Of a stretch of 64,000 nucleotides of DNA, positions 33,848 to 46,696 are shown in pieces. The DNA comes from Cherax quadricarinatus (lineage: Eukaryota > Arthropoda > Malacostraca > Decapoda > Parastacidae). The position numbers were made by a program, and so were the translations under genes. Location of the stretch: NCBI RefSeq assembly GCF_038502225.1, contig NW_027196429.1, forward strand, positions 16,001 through 80,000, given 5' to 3'. Under the pieces are notes generated by a model, which had not been told where the DNA came from, made no database searches, and was given only the letters and a program-made list of their open reading frames with translations. The first letter of the stretch is position 1. Each line of letters starts with the position of its first letter.

Positions 33848-36484
33848 GTGTTGGAAAGGAAACTGAAGGTATGGTACACAAACGCTGATGGAATAACAAA
33901 TAAGTGGGAGGAGTGGCACAAAAGAGTCAAAGAGGCACCACCAGACATCATAGCTCTCACAGAAACCAAGCTAACAAGTATGATAACAGATGCCATCTTT
34001 CCAACGGGATACCAGATCCTGAGGAAAGACAGAGGGGATGGAGGAGTGGCACTGTTGATCAAAAACCGATGGAATTTTGATGAGCTGGAGAGAGGAGACA
34101 GCAGAGAAGCAAGCGATTACATAGCGGGAACACTTCACTCTGGAGGTCCCAAGGTGGTAATTGCAGTGATGTATAACCCACCACAGAACAGCAGGAGGCC
34201 AAGGCAAGAGTATGACGAGGGCAATAGAGAGATGGTTGACACACTGGCTGCAGTGGCCAGAAGAGCTCATGCATGCAGGGCAAAGCTCCTGATCATGGGT
34301 GACTTTAACCATAAGGAGATCGACTGGGAGAACTTGGAGCCACATGGGGGCCAAGACACATGGAGGGCTAAGATGATGGAGGTGGTACTGGAAAACTTCA
34401 TGTACCAACGCGTAAAGGACACTACAAGAGAGAGAGAAGAGGATGAACCAGCAAGACTGGACCTAGTATTCACCTTGAGTAGTGCAGATATTGAGAACAT
34501 CACAAATGAAAGACCCCTTGGGGCCAGCGATCATGTGGTTTTAAGCTTCGAATACGCAGTAGAGCTACAAGTGGAGGGGGAAGCAGGAAGGCCAGGACGA
34601 ATGAAGCCAAACTACAAGAAAGGGGACTACATGGGACTGAGGAACTTCCTGAGCGGGGTTCAGTGGGACAGAGAACTGGCAGGGAAGCCAGTTAATGAGA
34701 TGATGGAATATGTAGCAACAATGTGCAAGGGGGCTGAGGAGAGGTTTGTACCCAAGGGCAACAGGATTAATGAAAAAGCCAGGATGAGCCCATGGTTCAC
34801 CCAAAGGTGCAAGGAGGCAAAAACCAAGCGTGCTAGGGAATGGAAGAAATATAGAAGGCAAAGGACCCAGGAGAATAAGGAGAGCAGTCGTAGAGCCAGA
34901 AATGAATATGCACAGATAAGAAGGGAGGCCCAACGACAATATGAAAACGACATAGCAGCGAAAGCCAAATCTGACCCAAAGCTGTTATACGGCCACATCA
35001 GCAGAAAAACGACAGTCAAGGACCAGGTAATCAGGCTAAGGAAGGAAGGAGGAGAGACAACAAGAAATGACCGTGAAGTATGTGAGGAACTCAACAAGAG
35101 ATTTAAAGAAGTGTACACAGAGGAGACAGAAGGGGCTCCAGAAAGACAGAGAGGTGGGGCACACTACCAAGTGCTGGACACAGTACACACAACCGAGGAA
35201 GAAGTGAAGAGGCTTCTGAGTGAGCTAGATACCTCAAAGGCAATGGGGCCAGATAACATCTCTCCATGGGTCCTGAGAGAGGGAGCAGAGGTGCTATGTG
35301 TACCCCTCCCAACAATATTCAATACATCTATCGAAACAGGGAGATTGCCTGAGGCATGGAAGACAGCAAATGTAGTCTCAATCTTTAAAAAAGGAGACAG
35401 ACATGAAGCACTAAACTACAGACCAGTGTCACTGACATGTATAGTATGCAAAGTCATCGAGAAGATTATCAGGAGAAGAGTGGTGGTACACCTAGAAAGG
35501 AATGATCTCATCAACAGCAGCCAACATGGTTTCAGGGACGGGAAATCCTGTGTCACAAACCTACTGGAGTTCTATGACAGGGTGACAGCAGTAAGGCAAG
35601 AGAGAGAGGGGTGGGTGGATTGCATTTTCTTGGACTGCAAGAAGGCGTTTGACACAGTTCCACACAAGAGATTAGTGCAAAAACTGGAGGACCAAGCAGG
35701 GATAACAGGGAAGGTATTACAATGGATCAGGGAATACTTGTCAGGAAGACAGCAGCGAGTCATGGTACGTGAAGAGGTGTCAGAGTGGGCACCTGTGACC
35801 AGCGGGGTCCCACAGGGGTCAGTCCTAGGACCAGTGCTGTTTCTGGTATTTGTGAACGACATGACGGAAGGAATAGACTCCGAAGTGTCCCTGTTTGCAG
35901 ATGACGTGAAGCTGATGAGAAGAATTCATTCGAACGAAGACCAGGCAGAACTACAAAGGGATCTGGACAGACTGCAGACCTGGTCCAGCAATTGGCTCCT
36001 GGAGTTCAACCCCACCAAGTGCAAAGTCATGAAGATTGGGGAAGGGCAAAGAAGACCGCAGACGGAGTACAGTCTAGGGGGCCAGAGACTACAAACCTCA
36101 CTCAAGGAAAAAGATCTTGGGGTGAGTATAACACCAGGCACATCTCCTGAAGCGCACATCAACCAAATAACTGCTGCAGCATATGGGCGCCTAGCAAACC
36201 TCAGAACAGCATTCCGACATCTTAATAAGGAATCGTTCAGGACCCTGTACACCGTGTACGTTAGGCCCATATTGGAGTATGCGGCACCAGTTTGGAACCC
36301 ACACCTAGCCAAGCACGTAAAGAAACTAGAGAAAGTGCAAAGGTTTGCAACAAGACTAGTTCCAGAGCTAAGAGGTATGTCCTACGAGGAGACGTTAAGG
36401 GAAATCAACCTGACGACACTGGAGGACAGGAGAGATAGGGGGGGAAGGCATGATAACGACATACAAAATACTGAGAGGAATTGA
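33848..36484 (+). CDS. LINE ORF2: APE endonuclease + reverse transcriptase
   Basis: 878 codons, uninterrupted. Residues 1-235 form an APE-type endonuclease that nicks target DNA: YTNADG (Asn12), ALTETKL (Glu39), LIMGDFNHKEIDW (about 151) and LGASDHV (about 226). After a charged linker the RT follows: LNYRPVSLTCIVCKVIEKII (about 522), SQHGFRDGKSCVTNLLEFYD, VDCIFLDCKKAFD (motif A), SGVPQGSVLGPVLF (about 650), SLFADDVKLM (catalytic FADD, about 683) and EKDLGVSITPG. A C-terminal thumb-like region has ILEYAAPVWNPHLAKHVKKL. A G-run indel near 36435 shifts the frame before the last ~75 residues. All catalytic residues I can identify are present, so retrotransposition was recent. Confidence 0.92.
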   Translation: MLERKLKVWYTNADGITNKWEEWHKRVKEAPPDIIALTETKLTSMITDAIFPTGYQILRKDRGDGGVALLIKNRWNFDELERGDSREASDYIAGTLHSGGPKVVIAVMYNPPQNSRRPRQEYDEGNREMVDTLAAVARRAHACRAKLLIMGDFNHKEIDWENLEPHGGQDTWRAKMMEVVLENFMYQRVKDTTREREEDEPARLDLVFTLSSADIENITNERPLGASDHVVLSFEYAVELQVEGEAGRPGRMKPNYKKGDYMGLRNFLSGVQWDRELAGKPVNEMMEYVATMCKGAEERFVPKGNRINEKARMSPWFTQRCKEAKTKRAREWKKYRRQRTQENKESSRRARNEYAQIRREAQRQYENDIAAKAKSDPKLLYGHISRKTTVKDQVIRLRKEGGETTRNDREVCEELNKRFKEVYTEETEGAPERQRGGAHYQVLDTVHTTEEEVKRLLSELDTSKAMGPDNISPWVLREGAEVLCVPLPTIFNTSIETGRLPEAWKTANVVSIFKKGDRHEALNYRPVSLTCIVCKVIEKIIRRRVVVHLERNDLINSSQHGFRDGKSCVTNLLEFYDRVTAVRQEREGWVDCIFLDCKKAFDTVPHKRLVQKLEDQAGITGKVLQWIREYLSGRQQRVMVREEVSEWAPVTSGVPQGSVLGPVLFLVFVNDMTEGIDSEVSLFADDVKLMRRIHSNEDQAELQRDLDRLQTWSSNWLLEFNPTKCKVMKIGEGQRRPQTEYSLGGQRLQTSLKEKDLGVSITPGTSPEAHINQITAAAYGRLANLRTAFRHLNKESFRTLYTVYVRPILEYAAPVWNPHLAKHVKKLEKVQRFATRLVPELRGMSYEETLREINLTTLEDRRDRGGRHDNDIQNTERN

Positions 36485-36710
36485 CAAGATGGACAAAGAC
36501 AGGATGTTCCAGAGATGGGACACAGTAACAAGGGGACACAGTTGGAAGTTGAAAACACAGATGAATCACAGGGATGTTAGGAAGTATTTCTTCAGCCACA
36601 GAGTAGTCAGGAAGTGGAATAGTTTGGGAAGCGATGTAGTGGAGGCAGGATCCATACATAGCTTTAAGTAGAGGTATGATAAAGCACACGGTTCAGGGAG
36701 AGTGACCTAG
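36450..36710 (+). pseudogene. Frameshifted C-terminus of the LINE ORF2
   Basis: Continues the RT protein after the GGGGGGG run: MITTYKILRGIDKMDKDRMF, DVRKYFFSHRVVRKWNSLG, DVVEAGSIHSFK. A TAG at 36669-36671 follows, then RYDKAHGSGRVT to a stop near 36708. Other copies of the family (9.69 kb) share the same last residues, so the intended protein is ~950 residues. Confidence 0.85.
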
Positions 36711-36899
36711 TGGCGACCAGTGAAGAGGCGGGGCCAGGAGCTTGGACTCGACCCCTGCAACCTCAACTAGGTGAGTACAACTAGGTGAGTACAACTAGGT
36801 GAGTACAACTAGGTGAATACATACACACACAGACATACACACACCTATACAACAGGCCTAGTGTCTAATCGACATGTGCCTAGGACAAAATGGTAACTA

Positions 36900-37040
36900 A
36901 TAAACACTGAATAGTGATGTAGTGGTGGCAGGATCCATACATAGCCTTAAGAAGAGGCACGACAAAGTTCTTGGAGCAGGGAAATAATGAACCTGGTAGC
37001 AACCATAGAAGAGGCGGGGCCAAGAGCAATGCATCGACCA
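36900..37040 (+). mobile_element. Second LINE 3' fragment
   Basis: GGATCCATACATAGCC, GAAGAGGCGGGGCCAAGAGC and codons for VVAGSIHSLK-like text repeat the 3' end of the preceding LINE, more diverged. Confidence 0.8.
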
Positions 37041-37248
37041 CTGAATGGTTGAAGGTCAACGATCGATACCCAACACTGATGAAAAATGGGGCATGTTTCC
37101 TGACACCTGCTGCTCATGTCCACCTAGCATTAAGTAGGTACCTGAGTGTTAGCCGACTGTTAGTCGCTGGTTACATGACCAGCGACTTTCTGTATAGTAG
37201 ACCATTGACGTCATCTAGGTCTGTAATAGTTGTATCATGTACATGAAG

Positions 37249-37308
<60 letters not shown>

Positions 37309-37309
37309 T
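37041..37309 (+). mobile_element. SINE body ending in (ATT)n
   Basis: Shares the SINE body with the 7.7- and 13.6-kb copies (CACCTAGCATTAAGTAGGTA, GTGTTAGCCGACTG, TGACGTCATCTAGGTCTGTA) and ends in an (ATT)n tail at 37249-37309. The tRNA head is eroded (ATCGATACCCAAC). Confidence 0.75.
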
Positions 37310-37339
37310 AGTTGTTGTTGTTGTTGTTGTTGTTGTTGT
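37310..37339. repeat. (GTT)n tract
   Basis: About ten GTT copies directly after the ATT tail. Confidence 0.95.
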
Positions 37340-38173
37340 CTTAATTGTTTGAATCGAATTTGAATGCCTTCCGTTCCACAATCACTATATAACCCTTGAG
37401 AGTTTAGCGTATTCTTCTGATCAAAACATTACCATTCTAAAATGCATCAATTCAATAGCTAATATAAAGTATGAAATGGAAGGAACGTTTTATGGTTTAA
37501 GTCACTGTAAGTACAAATTTTTGTTGAATTCAGTGTTGGATTCTTCTGGTCTCCTTTAAACGTTTAATGTTGATAACTTTTCCTCAAGGGAAACATTGTC
37601 TTAGTGTTGACTTGAGCAAGTAATCATATACTAATTTACATTTTTTTGTAAAATAATTGGAGTGTCTCTTCTGATCAGTAATAATTAACAGTGACTTCAT
37701 TTAGTTATTCTCGGTGAAATCAGTTTAAGGTTTTATGTGTCTGTTACATGTTTGTGCCGTCAAGACTATTCTTAAACATTTTCTTTTTCACTAGGCTTAC
37801 ATAAAACACTCCTTCGTAAAAACTAGACAATGTTATTGGGAAGTTTGATGTGATTTTAGTCTGCATAGGTCCCAGTATTTTTTTTTATTTGGATGAAGGT
37901 GAAAAAAATTTAATGTTGCCTCATATGATTTCAACAATAGTGTTGAACTGTATTATCAACTTGTGCCGCACTCTGCACTATTCCAGTCAAGTGAATTGCA
38001 CATCGAACTGGGATAATGATTTACGGACACACTTTCCGAGATTCGCTCAACCACCTATATATATCTAGTTAATTTTAGCTATTAATGTGTTTATATATTT
38101 TGTATATTTTTAATTCCAAGTATTAGAAGAATGCATGTTTTTTCTATTTCTCAGTGTTTTTCATCAAAGTGTA
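37340..38173. other. Unassigned AT-rich stretch
   Basis: No gene or element recognised. Confidence 0.4.
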
Positions 38174-39800
<1,627 letters not shown>

Positions 39801-39819
39801 TTTCCCTCTAAGTTCTGAA

Positions 39820-41230
39820 GAGTTGGTACCCAGAGTCTATATACTATATCTGGTCTTTTTGTACTTCACCAATCTTCATAACCTTGCATTTACTGGAGTT
39901 GAATTCAAGCAACGATTTATCTGTTCAATCAGCAGATCCCCTGATCTGATTGCAGCCTTCCCATGCTCTCCTCTGTTTTCATGCTCTTCATTAGTTTTCC
40001 ATCATCCGCAAACAGGGATACATCTGACTCGCCCCTTTCTGACATGTCATTCCCATTTAGCAGTAATATTTTCTGGCCCTAATTCTGTTCCTTGTGGCAC
40101 ATCGTTTGTTACTCTTCCACATTCTGTCACCTCTTCTAGAGCAATTACTTATTGTTACTTACCAGTAAGGTAATCTTTACTGCTTTTATAGGTCGCTCAT
40201 GATATTCTAGTTTGCACCTTCGGTTTGTGTTCCAGCCTCCTGTGAAATATAGTATCTAATGTCTTCTTGCTGAGCAATAACAATACGCAATCCACCCTTT
40301 CGTCTTTCTTTTGATTCACTTCTTTATTTTGCCATAGAATCTCAATAAACTGTGAGACAAGATTTGCTTTCTCTACAATCGTGCTGGTTGTTGTTCATGA
40401 AGCTACCTCTCTTCAAGTGTTCTACCACACTCATTTTGATTATCTTCTCCATAACTACACGGTAAGCATGTCAGTGATACTGGTCTGTAATTCAATGCTC
40501 TCTGTTTTCCTCCTGTCTTAAATAATAGGAATACAATCGCTGTCTTCTAAATCTCTGGCAACTGTCACATATTCACTGAATTCTTGTAAATTTTAGCTAG
40601 TGGTGTACAGTGGACAAAGCTTCTGCTCACTCTCAAAGAATCAATGTGAAAATATGTTTGGTTCTATTGCCTTTGATGTATGGCACCGAGTACCTGTTGG
40701 TGTAATATTCGCCTTCCTTCCGACGAGAACACCTCGTTAAGTTACTTGTTTAATTCCTTGCAGACTTTCTTTTCACTTCTTATGAGCTCTCTTCCTTCAT
40801 TCCTTAGTAGAATTAGGTGGTCTTTCACTTTCGCTTTCGTTTGATGTGACTGTGGAACAGCCACTCATTGATTTTCTTTCCCACTATCAGGCATTCAGAA
40901 ATTATTCCATCCTTTCCAAGTTCTCTCAACTGATTTCTGGTTTCTTGCATTCCCACCAGCCAATTTTACCTCAATTTTTTCTCCCTAGAGGTATCTGAAC
41001 TTCTGTCCTGTTTGGTCACTAACACCCAGGGGCCTCCATATTTTTTTTCACCTACGTCACAAGTACGTATGTTAAGCTCTATATAGAGTCATGCTGACTC
41101 ATTTCCTCTCTATCTGTTGTCGTGTCCCCTATACCACATAAACTTTTCGTTAACCAACATCATTTCAGCCATTTAGTTTTACAGTCTTTCCATGTGGATA
41201 AATTTTCCCTAGCCACTTCTTTGTGGTTGA
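39820..41230 (-). pseudogene. Decayed CR1/L2-type LINE, reversed (copy A)
   Basis: Minus reading keeps traces of the 33.8-kb LINE RT in order: an AMGPD-like segment near 40680-40660, TGT/YRP-like text near 40480, motif-A text opposite CAATCCACCC (about 40290), SGVPQG traces opposite GGCACATCGTT (about 40097), and FADD opposite CATCCGCAAACAG (about 40003-40015). Saturated with stops and indels, hence very old. Confidence 0.7.
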
Positions 41231-41400
41231 AATCTCCCATGTCTGGAATAGATTCCAGGCTAAGGGACTGATTACTTCAAACTCCTCCTCACCTTTCACC
41301 TTTCTGCTTTGTATTGGACTGATGAAGCCTCTGTGTGGCGAACCGTTTCTTCAATAAAGATTCCCATAAGTTGCATGTCTCAATCTTCAACTTCTCGGTT
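41231..41400 (+). mobile_element. Penelope 3'-tail fragment with hairpin-GAA(A) motif
   Basis: GGGACTGATTACTTCAAACT, then CTGATGAAGCCTCTGTGTGG and CGAACCGTTTC. The same order of phrases occurs at 59.4-59.7 kb. The GAAA box has mutated to GAAC here. Confidence 0.7.
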
Positions 41401-41975
41401 TTTAAGCCATTTACCACATAATATTTCTGTCTTGAACGCCTTCTGCTTCGTGAGTTGTTAATCACTGTTGCTACTAGTCTGGGGTCTCTCATCTTTAATT
41501 GTTATAGCTATGTAGTTATTTAGTTTATTTCTGTTTATCCTTCTCATCTTTTCAAAACTCCATTAATTTCTGACAATTAGTCCAACTTCCCTGCCTTTCG
41601 CGTTTCCATTTATCCTTATTTTTTATACATTTGTGGGAATATGGAATCTGTTATTTTTAGTTTTCTTTCTCTCTGTTACAGTTATGATGTCTGGGGTCAC
41701 TTCTACTGTTCTTTCAGTTCATCACTCATGTTTGATAGTCCATCTTCATTAGTGAACCACACTCTGATCCTTCTTATATCCTGCTCTTCGTTTGTGTTGT
41801 CTAGGTTTTCTATTTGTGTTTCATGTCAGGAGTGTGGAAGATATTACTCGAGTTAGTGTCTATATTTTTTACAGAGGGAGGGGTCAGGATTAAATTGTAG
41901 GTAGGGGGAATGGAGCAGAGTTAATATTAATGTTGGGAAATTGAATGCGAGTCTTGAGTTGGGCCTGGAGAAATA
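41400..41975. other. LINE-like relic or unassigned
   Basis: CT-rich plus strand in the same style as the surrounding reversed LINE relics, but I cannot place specific motifs. Confidence 0.35.
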
Positions 41976-41979
41976 CTTC

Positions 41980-43600
41980 CTAACATTCAAGTGACTCATC
42001 TGTGTTTTCAAATTCTAGCTGTTTCATTGGCAGTAGACAGCGATGGGAAGGAGTCTCCGCTGCAAGCCTGTGCTCTTTCTCAAGTTTGTTGACTTGCTTG
42101 CACAGGTGCAGGTTCCGTACTGGTGCTGCGTATTCCTGATATTTGCTGTATATTGCCGGGAAAACTCTTTGCTTAGTTAGTTGAAAGCTAATCCTAAATG
42201 TTAGACACGCATTTGCTGTGATATTTATTAGGTTGATATGCGGTTTTGGCAATAAAATTAGTACAAAGATTACCTCGTGATCCTAGTCATTAAGTTTTAA
42301 GGCTACCATACTGACTCTTTGCTTAAATATTGGGACTACATTTTCTGTATTCTGCACCTCTAATAGTTGCTTTGTGTCGATTGTCATGATAAAGATTGTG
42401 GCTAGTGACTGACACAATGCTTCTGCTCTCTTAGGACCCATAGGGAGATATTATCTGGCTCTGTTGCCTTTGATGTATCTTTCTCGCACAGCAGTTTCCT
42501 CACCTCTTCTCTTGGCAAATGTATTCTGTTCAGTTCTAACTAGTGCACACTATTTCTTTGGCTCTGGTAATGTCCCTGTCTCCTCAGAGAATACCCTCTT
42601 AAATTTCTTATTGATTTCCTGGCCATTTCACGTAAACTCTCCTTCCATCTTCATTGGAATAATTACCAGGTCCTTTACTGTTGTTTTCCTTCTGATGCAG
42701 ATATATAGCAACTTTGGGTCGAATTTCATTTCCGATGATATATTCTCAAATTGATGTTGAAAGTCTCTGCTTGCCCATGCATTTTACTTCCTGATCTTTC
42801 TGCTTGCTTCCCTGTTTGATTGCATTCTTTGCTTTTATTACTTTTTTTCCATACTCTTGCACATGTAGCTTTGCCTTTGTGCTTCTCTGACTGAACCATT
42901 GGCTGAGTTTGTTGTTGCCATTGTTTCTGCTCAAGGGAATGAATTTATTCTCTGCCTTCCTGCAATTTCCAGCTACATACTTCATTTCATTAGCTGTCTT
43001 TCCTTATAGTTCCTTCTCCCACTGTATCTCTTTCAGGAATCGTCTCATGCTTGGGTAGCCTTCTCATTTGAAATCTGGATTCTCTCGTCCTTCCTTTGCT
43101 ATCTCTCCAAGTTTACTTTTGTGAGGTATTTGAAACTCAAGACTGTACTGACTAGCAGTGAAACTTTCGTAATCAATATCCTCTGTATCAGAATTGTTCA
43201 GAGTGAATTAAACGTCCAGCTTTGCTGGTTCAGCTTCTCCTCCCCTCAAGTTGTGTCCCTAATATGTTGGTGCATGAGGTTCTCCATCATTACCACCAAT
43301 ATCACAGCCTTCCACATACCGGGCACCATGTGGATTCAAGCTATTCCAGTCTATTTCCTTCTGGTTAGTCTCTTCTACGATCAGCAGTTTTACATTGTTC
43401 ATGTGTACTCTTCTGGCCACCTCCGATAGTGTGTCCAACATCACTTTATTGGTGTTGGTATAATCCTGTCTTGATCTCCTTCTATTTAGCGCTGGGTTGT
43501 ACCTTACTGCCAGCTTTGTCTCTGTGAGCGCTACAATGTCTGGAGATACTTCCACTATGTCTGCTTCAGTCATTAGAATTGCTTGTTATTCCATCCGTAT
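41980..43600 (-). pseudogene. Decayed CR1/L2-type LINE, reversed (copy B)
   Basis: The endonuclease remnant (43573-43259) reads SPDIVALTETKLAVRYNPAL, RRRSRQDYTNTNKVMLDTLS and NQKEIDWNSLNPHG; it lacks the stretch between TETKL and the YNP block. The linker (42985-42746) reads MKYVAGNCRKAENKFIPLSR. AMGPD-like text sits near 42450. The RT core is missing. The C-terminus (42252-41980) reads HINLINITANACLTFRISF and YQEYAAPVRNLHLCKQVNKL. Each block aligns with the intact 878-codon copy. Two internal deletions plus frameshifts. Confidence 0.85.
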
Positions 43601-43721
43601 TTGTGTACCATACTCTTAATTTCCATTTTGTTACTGCCTTCTGGATTTGAGTTCCTGACTTCCTGGCCTTTGCACATGGGTCGGGGAAAGGAAGGTGGGA
43701 GGGGATGGTGTGAGTTCTGGG

Positions 43722-43817
<96 letters not shown>
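43722..43817. repeat. (TA)n microsatellite
   Basis: About 47 TA copies with one TC interruption, lying between the ORF1-like and ORF2-like relics of the reversed LINE. Confidence 0.97.
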
Positions 43818-43820
<3 letters not shown>

Positions 43821-43829
43821 GCTATTAAA

Positions 43830-44710
43830 GGGGTCGGAATTGTTGATGTAAGAAAGGGAATTTTCGGTGGTTAGAAAGTACAGAGAGGACAAGAGTAAAG
43901 AGCAGCTGTGGAGATTCTTACACTGTGTAGGAAAGGACTAAGTTCTGATTTGTTTACAATTATCTTGTATGAGTGGGAAAGGTGATTAGGACTTCTAGGG
44001 AGTATATATGGGGGTGTGCATGGCTCTCCTCTGGAGGCTGAATTTCCACACCTGATGATCTCTTACCTGGGTCTTCTTTCTTTCTCCAGGGTTTTTTGGT
44101 GTTTTTTCCCTCAGTATTTTTCTTTTCTGTCCTGTCCAGAGCGAGGTAAATACATATCCTTCTGACTGCCCTAACTCTGGTTTCTGTTTTATAATTTTGT
44201 CTTGTTCCATTTCTGTTGTAAACGTCATTTTGGTTCTTTTTTTCCCTCGAGAACCTAGTTCGCTTTGCCCTTCCCATTAGCCAGTTTGATAAAACTTTTA
44301 ATTTCCCAATCTGCCGCCATGCATACTTCTTTATCAGTCTTCTCTTCAACCTCCTGGAGACAACGGATTATCAGCAAACTTTCTCTCTCTCTCTATTCCA
44401 CTTCCTTTCACTAGATTGCAATATCTTTCTGAGAAGTTGCTTTTCTGCTAGGCTTATCTTCTGCCTGAGAGCAGTTTAGCTAATTTTTGTTAAATCGTCT
44501 CGTCTTCCTGCTCTCACAACCACCTGCCTCATTCGTCCTTTTTCTCATCTCATCTTGTTCTTTCCTCAGCATTCTTACATCATCTTCCAGGTTTAGTACT
44601 TTTGCCTTGACATCAACATCTCTTCTGTTCCCTATTTCTAACAATTACCTGCTGCATCTTTTTCTCTATTTCTATTCAAAATTTATTCAACTTCTGTAAT
44701 TATGTCCAGC
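43830..44710 (-). pseudogene. LINE ORF1-like coiled-coil relic, reversed
   Basis: Minus frame 44349-43960 is highly basic and contains RRICIYLALDRTEKKNTEGK, comparable to the KRVFLDRDRKQ remnant upstream of the intact LINE. Further 5' (44700-44480) the minus strand is rich in Glu/Lys/Met codons (e.g. NLEDDVRMLRKEQDEMRK), as expected of a coiled coil. Its position just 5' of the endonuclease relic makes it ORF1 of copy B. Confidence 0.6.
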
Positions 44711-44732
44711 TAGATTAAATTTATTCTCAGTC

Positions 44733-44736
<4 letters not shown>

Positions 44737-44764
<28 letters not shown>
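44737..44764. repeat. (GT)n tract at LINE 3' end
   Basis: About 14 GT copies joined to a reversed LINE tail (CATACTCACTTAATTC). Confidence 0.95.
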
Positions 44765-44765
<1 letters not shown>

Positions 44766-45250
44766 ATACTCACTTAATTCTGGTTGCAGGGGTCGACTCA
44801 CAACTCCTGGCCCGGCCTTTTCGTTGGTCGCTATTAGGTCCACTCTCTCGCTGATCCATGAGCTTTGTCGTACGTCACCTTAAATATATGTATTGATCCT
44901 GCCTCCACTACATCACTCTCCAGAACATTCCACTTTCTGACAACTCTATGACAGAAAAAGTACTTCCAAACATCCCAGTCATTCCTCTGAGTCTTCAGAT
45001 TCCAATTGTGACCCCTTGTTGTTGTGGCCCATCTCTGTAACATCCTGTCTCTGTCTCCCTTGTCGATTCCTCTCAGTATTTTATATGTTGTTATATCCTC
45101 CTCTCTCTCTTCTGTCCTCCAGTGTCGTCAGGTCGATTTCCCTTAACCATTCCTCGTAAGACATGCCCCTTAGCTCCAAGGCTAGTCGCGTTGCTAACCT
45201 CTGCACTTCCTCTAATTTCTAAACGTGCTTGACTAGGTGTGGGTTCCAAA
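44765..45250 (-). mobile_element. LINE 3' end, reversed, 5'-truncated
   Basis: Minus frame 45043-44834 reads MLQRWATTTRGHNWNLKTQR, DVWKYFFCHRVVRKWNVLE and DVVEAGSIHIFKVTYDKAHG. Upstream codons for the thumb region (SYEEWLREIDLTTLE-like) extend to about 45240, where it abuts a plus-strand CR1 copy. Confidence 0.88.
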
Positions 45251-46597
45251 AAAGGGCAAATGTAATGCCTATTTACAAGGCAGGTGACAGGTCCTCAGCT
45301 TCGAATTATAGACCTCCATAGTGGGAAAATTTATGGAATCAATAATTGCCGAAGCAATTCGTAGCCATCTTGAAAGGTATAAACTGATTAATGAATCTCA
45401 GCACGGTTTTACAAAGGGGGGTTCCTGTATTACGAATTTACTAACTTTTTTCACTAAGGTGTTTGAGGAGGTAGATCATGGTAATGAATATGATATTGTG
45501 TATATGGACTTCAGTAAGGCTTTCGAAAGAGTTCCACATCAGAGGCTATAGAGGAAACTTAAGGCACACGGAATAGGATGACAATTTTTTTCATGGGTAG
45601 GGGCATTGTTGACAAATAGACAGCAGAGAGTTTGCAAAAATTGGGAGAAATCAGAATGGGGGCACGTCACAAGCGGTGTTCCACAGGGGTCAGTGTTGGG
45701 CCCCTTGTTGTTCACAATTTACATAAGTGACGTAGATGAGGGAATAAATAGAGTCATGAGAAAATTTGCTGATGACACCAAAATAGGCCGTCCAGTTCAT
45801 TCTAATGAGGACATTAGAGCACTCCAGGATGATTTGAATAGACTGATGCAATGGTGAGAGAAGTGGCAGATGTAGTTTAATCTAGACAAATGAAAAGTTT
45901 TAAATGTTGGACAGGAAAATAACCATGCCACATATAAACTAAATGTAGATCTTAATTTTATTGATTGCGAAAAGGATTTAGGAGTTCTAGTTAGCAGTAA
46001 TTTAAAACCAAGACAACAGTGCATAAGTGTTTGCAATCAAGCTAATGGAATCCTTGGCTTCATATCAAGAAGTAAAAATAATGGAAGTCCTCAAGTTGTT
46101 CTTCAGCTCTGTATATTTGGTTAGGCCTCATTTCGTTTATGGTGCACAGTTCTGGTCACCGTATTACAAAATGGATGTAAATATACTTGAAAATGTACAA
46201 AGGAGGATGACAAAGTTGATCCCATTTATCAGAAAGCTCCCCTGTGAGGATAAACTGAGGGCCCTGAATCTGCACTCACTACAAAGGCGGAGAATTAGGG
46301 GGAATATGATTGAGGTGTATAAATGGAAAACAGGAATGAATAAAGGGGATGTAACTAGAGTGCTAAAAATGTCTAGCCTAGACAGGACTCGTACCAATGG
46401 CTTTAAGTTAGAAAAATTGATTCAGGAAGGATATAGGAAAGAACTGGTTTGGCAACAGAGTTGTGGATGAGTGGAACAAACTCCCGAGTACCGTCATAGA
46501 AGCTAAAACGATGTGCAGTTTTAAAAATAGGTTAGATAAATGCATGAGTGGGTGTGGGGGTGTGAGTTGGACCTGGCAAGCTTGTTGTAGAGAAATT
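45251..46597 (+). pseudogene. CR1 RT copy, moderately decayed
   Basis: Frames 45321-45551, 45606-45857 and 46027-46555 follow the 417-codon CR1 frame at 57.7-59.0 kb. They read GKFMESIIAEAIRSHLERYK, VYMDFSKAFERVPHQRL (motif A), SGVPQGSVLGPLLF, FADDTKIGRPVHSNED (catalytic FADD), SSNLKPRQQCISV, ILENVQRRMTKLIPFIRKL and MDEWNKLPSTVIEAKTMCSF. Several TAG/TGA codons and two frameshifts (near 45570 and 46120) inactivate it. It is 5'-truncated within the RT (NYRP region) and runs into a decamer repeat at its 3' end instead of the usual TTCTTATG tail. Confidence 0.9.
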
Positions 46598-46696
46598 TTC
46601 AGCCCCCTTCAGCCCCCTTCAGCCCCCTTCAGCCCCCTTCAGCCCCCTTCAGCCCCCTTCAGCCCCCTTCAGCCCCTTCAGCCCCTTTCAGCCCTG
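46598..46696. repeat. 10-bp (TTCAGCCCCC)n array
   Basis: Seven perfect and two or three imperfect decamers. The minus strand is GGGGGCTGAA repeated, i.e. runs of five G with 5-nt loops. Confidence 0.98.

Larger units (their letters stand above)
33541..36822 (+). mobile_element. CR1/L2-type LINE, nearly complete
   Basis: The element starts with an ORF1 remnant (KYSEKYKRVFLDRDRKQ, 33547-33597). A GC-richer leader, the endonuclease-RT ORF (33848), a frameshifted C-terminus and a 3' UTR follow. It ends in four copies of the 14-bp CTAGGTGAGTACAA (about 36767-36822), followed by ATAC/CA repeats. At least five other 3' ends of this family occur in the window. 5'-truncated inside ORF1, so not an autonomous full-length copy, but by far the least damaged element here. 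Confidence 0.92.

Noticed and set aside
34059..36312. Minus-strand ORFs opposite the LINE ORF2
   Set aside because: Shadows of the 878-codon plus-strand frame, which carries all the recognisable motifs.
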